6,449 nucleotides of DNA from Oscillospiraceae bacterium (GTDB lineage Bacteria > Bacillota > Clostridia > Oscillospirales > Oscillospiraceae): positions 1-6,449 of the forward strand of contig JAFYUG010000178.1 of the NCBI GenBank assembly GCA_017558545.1, read 5' to 3'. The first letter of the stretch is position 1. Each line of letters opens with the position of its first letter. Positions 5,744-6,449 of the stretch are shown piece after piece. A program made the translations under genes and the position numbers. Below the pieces are notes generated by a model. That model did not search any database. It saw nothing but the letters and a program-made list of their open reading frames with translations, and was not told the origin of the DNA.

Positions 5744-6351
5744 GCAAGTCTCTCCCAAACCTTTTTGTATGTTTCCTCAGCAATTACCCAATGCTCATTC
5801 ATGAGTTTTTCAACTTCTGCGTTAAGAGCATCGGCATATTCCCTATCCTTCATAAGCTTAGTATTAACGCGAACATTCATAGCCGCGCCATACATGGCCG
5901 CCCAAAGCATAACTGCGCCTGTTCCCACATCGGAAATAGCCAGCTGAGAGCCAATAAGTTCAAGGCGCTGATGAATAATAATGCCGCGGCAGGCAAGACG
6001 AAGCATTTCCATGGGAGGCTGGGCTGCTATGCGCAGGCAGCGCTCCAATTCTTCCTCTCTGCCGGGAGCATCCTTAGGGATAGAGTAAGCCTTAGACAAG
6101 GGCAAAAAGGCCTCTGCATCCTCATTTACGAGCTCTTCAAGGCGAAGACGCATGGTCTCAAGCTCAGAGAGAATTTCGTTAAGCTCAGCTTCAAACCGGG
6201 CATACTTTTTCTTGCCCACTGTGAGATTAATAACCATGCTGCCCAAGGCCGCGCCAAGGCTGGCAGCAAGGGCGCTTGCTCCTCCGCCTCCGGGCGCGGG
6301 AGCCTTGGAAGCAAGGAGAGCGTTAAACTCAGATATTTTCTTTTTATTCAT
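5740..6351 (-). CDS. fchA: Methenyl-tetrahydrofolate cyclohydrolase / cyclodeaminase family protein (FchA)
   Basis: At 203 residues this is a stand-alone member of the formiminotransferase-cyclodeaminase family, whose members include methenyl-THF cyclohydrolase FchA of acetogenic and purinolytic clostridia. The N-terminus has the characteristic APAPGGGGASALAASLGAALGSMVINLT (about 17-44), then a mostly helical body with LNEILSELETMRLRLEELVNEDAEAF and a C-terminal SQLAISDVGTGAVMLWAAMYGAAMNVRVN with the family's 'D-x-G-x-GA' turn. The start at 6349-6351 follows GGGGAGG with a nine-base spacer. An ATG six codons earlier lacks a ribosome binding site and is rejected. Overlap with folD by four bases suggests coupled translation, which fits consecutive steps: FolD makes methenyl-THF and FchA converts it to 10-formyl-THF. 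A formimino-THF cyclodeaminase role is the alternative, but no formiminotransferase or histidine-degradation gene is visible. Confidence 0.9.
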   Translation of the reverse strand: MNKKKISEFNALLASKAPAPGGGGASALAASLGAALGSMVINLTVGKKKYARFEAELNEILSELETMRLRLEELVNEDAEAFLPLSKAYSIPKDAPGREEELERCLRIAAQPPMEMLRLACRGIIIHQRLELIGSQLAISDVGTGAVMLWAAMYGAAMNVRVNTKLMKDREYADALNAEVEKLMNEHWVIAEETYKKVWERLA

Positions 6352-6374
6352 ATATAAACGCCTCCCCATTTATT

Positions 6375-6404
6375 AAAAACCGGAGGAACGAGTTCCTCCG
6401 GTTT
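6375..6404 (-). terminator. Intrinsic terminator between upp and fchA
   Basis: A perfect inverted repeat pairs AAACCGGAGGAAC (6377-6389) with GTTCCTCCGGTTT (6392-6404); allowing a realistic tetraloop it is a 12-bp stem. In the minus direction it is followed by TTTTT (6379-6375). It begins 9 bases after the upp stop and ends only 23 bases before the fchA start, leaving no room for a separate complete promoter between the two. Confidence 0.9.
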
Positions 6405-6413
6405 GGAGTTAAT

Positions 6414-6449
6414 TTACTTGGTGCCGAAAATTCTGTCGCCTGCATCACC
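6414..6449 (-). CDS. upp: Uracil phosphoribosyltransferase, last 11 codons (rest outside window)
   Basis: Read on the minus strand from the window edge, the last codons give GDAGDRIFGTK followed by TAA at 6416-6414. This is the highly conserved C-terminal end of Upp (in E. coli GDAGDKIFGTK), which salvages uracil with phosphoribosyl pyrophosphate to make UMP. The glycine-aspartate-rich tail forms part of the uracil and product binding site in the family. Only 11 residues are visible, but the match is nearly exact. A terminator follows, so upp is probably the end of its transcript. Confidence 0.82.
   Translation of the reverse strand, partial: GDAGDRIFGTK

Noticed and set aside
4922..6357. 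Long plus-strand open frames (about 259 and 223 codons) opposite folD and fchA
   Set aside because: The minus-strand genes have clear family motifs, proper ribosome binding sites and an ATGA overlap. The plus-strand translations are low in recognisable pattern and rich in residues expected from reverse-complemented Ala/Glu codons.
1..6449. Possible CRISPR array, mobile element, tRNA or defence system
   Set aside because: I found no regularly spaced repeats, transposase or integrase motifs, terminal inverted repeats, tRNA-like cloverleaf or nuclease/NTPase modules. The window is almost filled by housekeeping and envelope genes.

Overview
The window looks like a chromosomal segment of a spore-forming Clostridia bacterium, probably Oscillospirales-like. 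The grounds are moderate GC, strong AGGAGG-type ribosome binding sites, a SleB-type spore cortex hydrolase, a ferredoxin-dependent 2-oxoacid oxidoreductase subunit, a DUF4358/transglutaminase lipoprotein and a tetrahydrofolate (THF) riboswitch. I see no insertion sequence, phage gene, tRNA, rRNA or CRISPR array.

Layout. Bases 1-185 hold the 3' end of a plus-strand gene, the gamma-type subunit of a 2-oxoacid:ferredoxin oxidoreductase. A long bidirectional terminator (188-262) separates it from everything else, which lies on the minus strand. Read in the minus direction from the right edge, the order is: the last codons of upp (uracil phosphoribosyltransferase), an intrinsic terminator, fchA (methenyl-THF cyclohydrolase / cyclodeaminase family), folD (methylene-THF dehydrogenase, overlapping fchA by ATGA), a THF riboswitch with a terminator/antiterminator expression platform, folT (folate-type ECF transporter substrate-binding subunit), an exported NlpC/P60-like peptidase, ansA (type I L-asparaginase, 15 bp after the peptidase), a terminator, a DUF4358-transglutaminase lipoprotein, and sleB.

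How the genes fit together. fchA, folD and folT form a folate/one-carbon block. FolD has lost the catalytic Lys and the Gln that bifunctional FolD enzymes use for the cyclohydrolase step, and the gene translationally coupled to it encodes a separate cyclohydrolase-family protein. The two proteins therefore probably split the work of a single bifunctional enzyme. The riboswitch lies between folD and folT, so it should control folate uptake without touching fchA-folD. The second half of the window carries cell-envelope and spore functions (NlpC/P60, transglutaminase lipoprotein, SleB) with asparaginase embedded among them. Several start codons were moved inward from the longest open frame because strong ribosome binding sites mark internal ATGs.

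The points most worth a second look are the complete riboswitch decision circuit in front of folT, the apparently monofunctional FolD, a 16-bp hairpin that buries the sleB ribosome binding site, and an extended -10-like element placed at nearly the same distance from two exported-protein genes. I did not find a clearly new multi-gene system.
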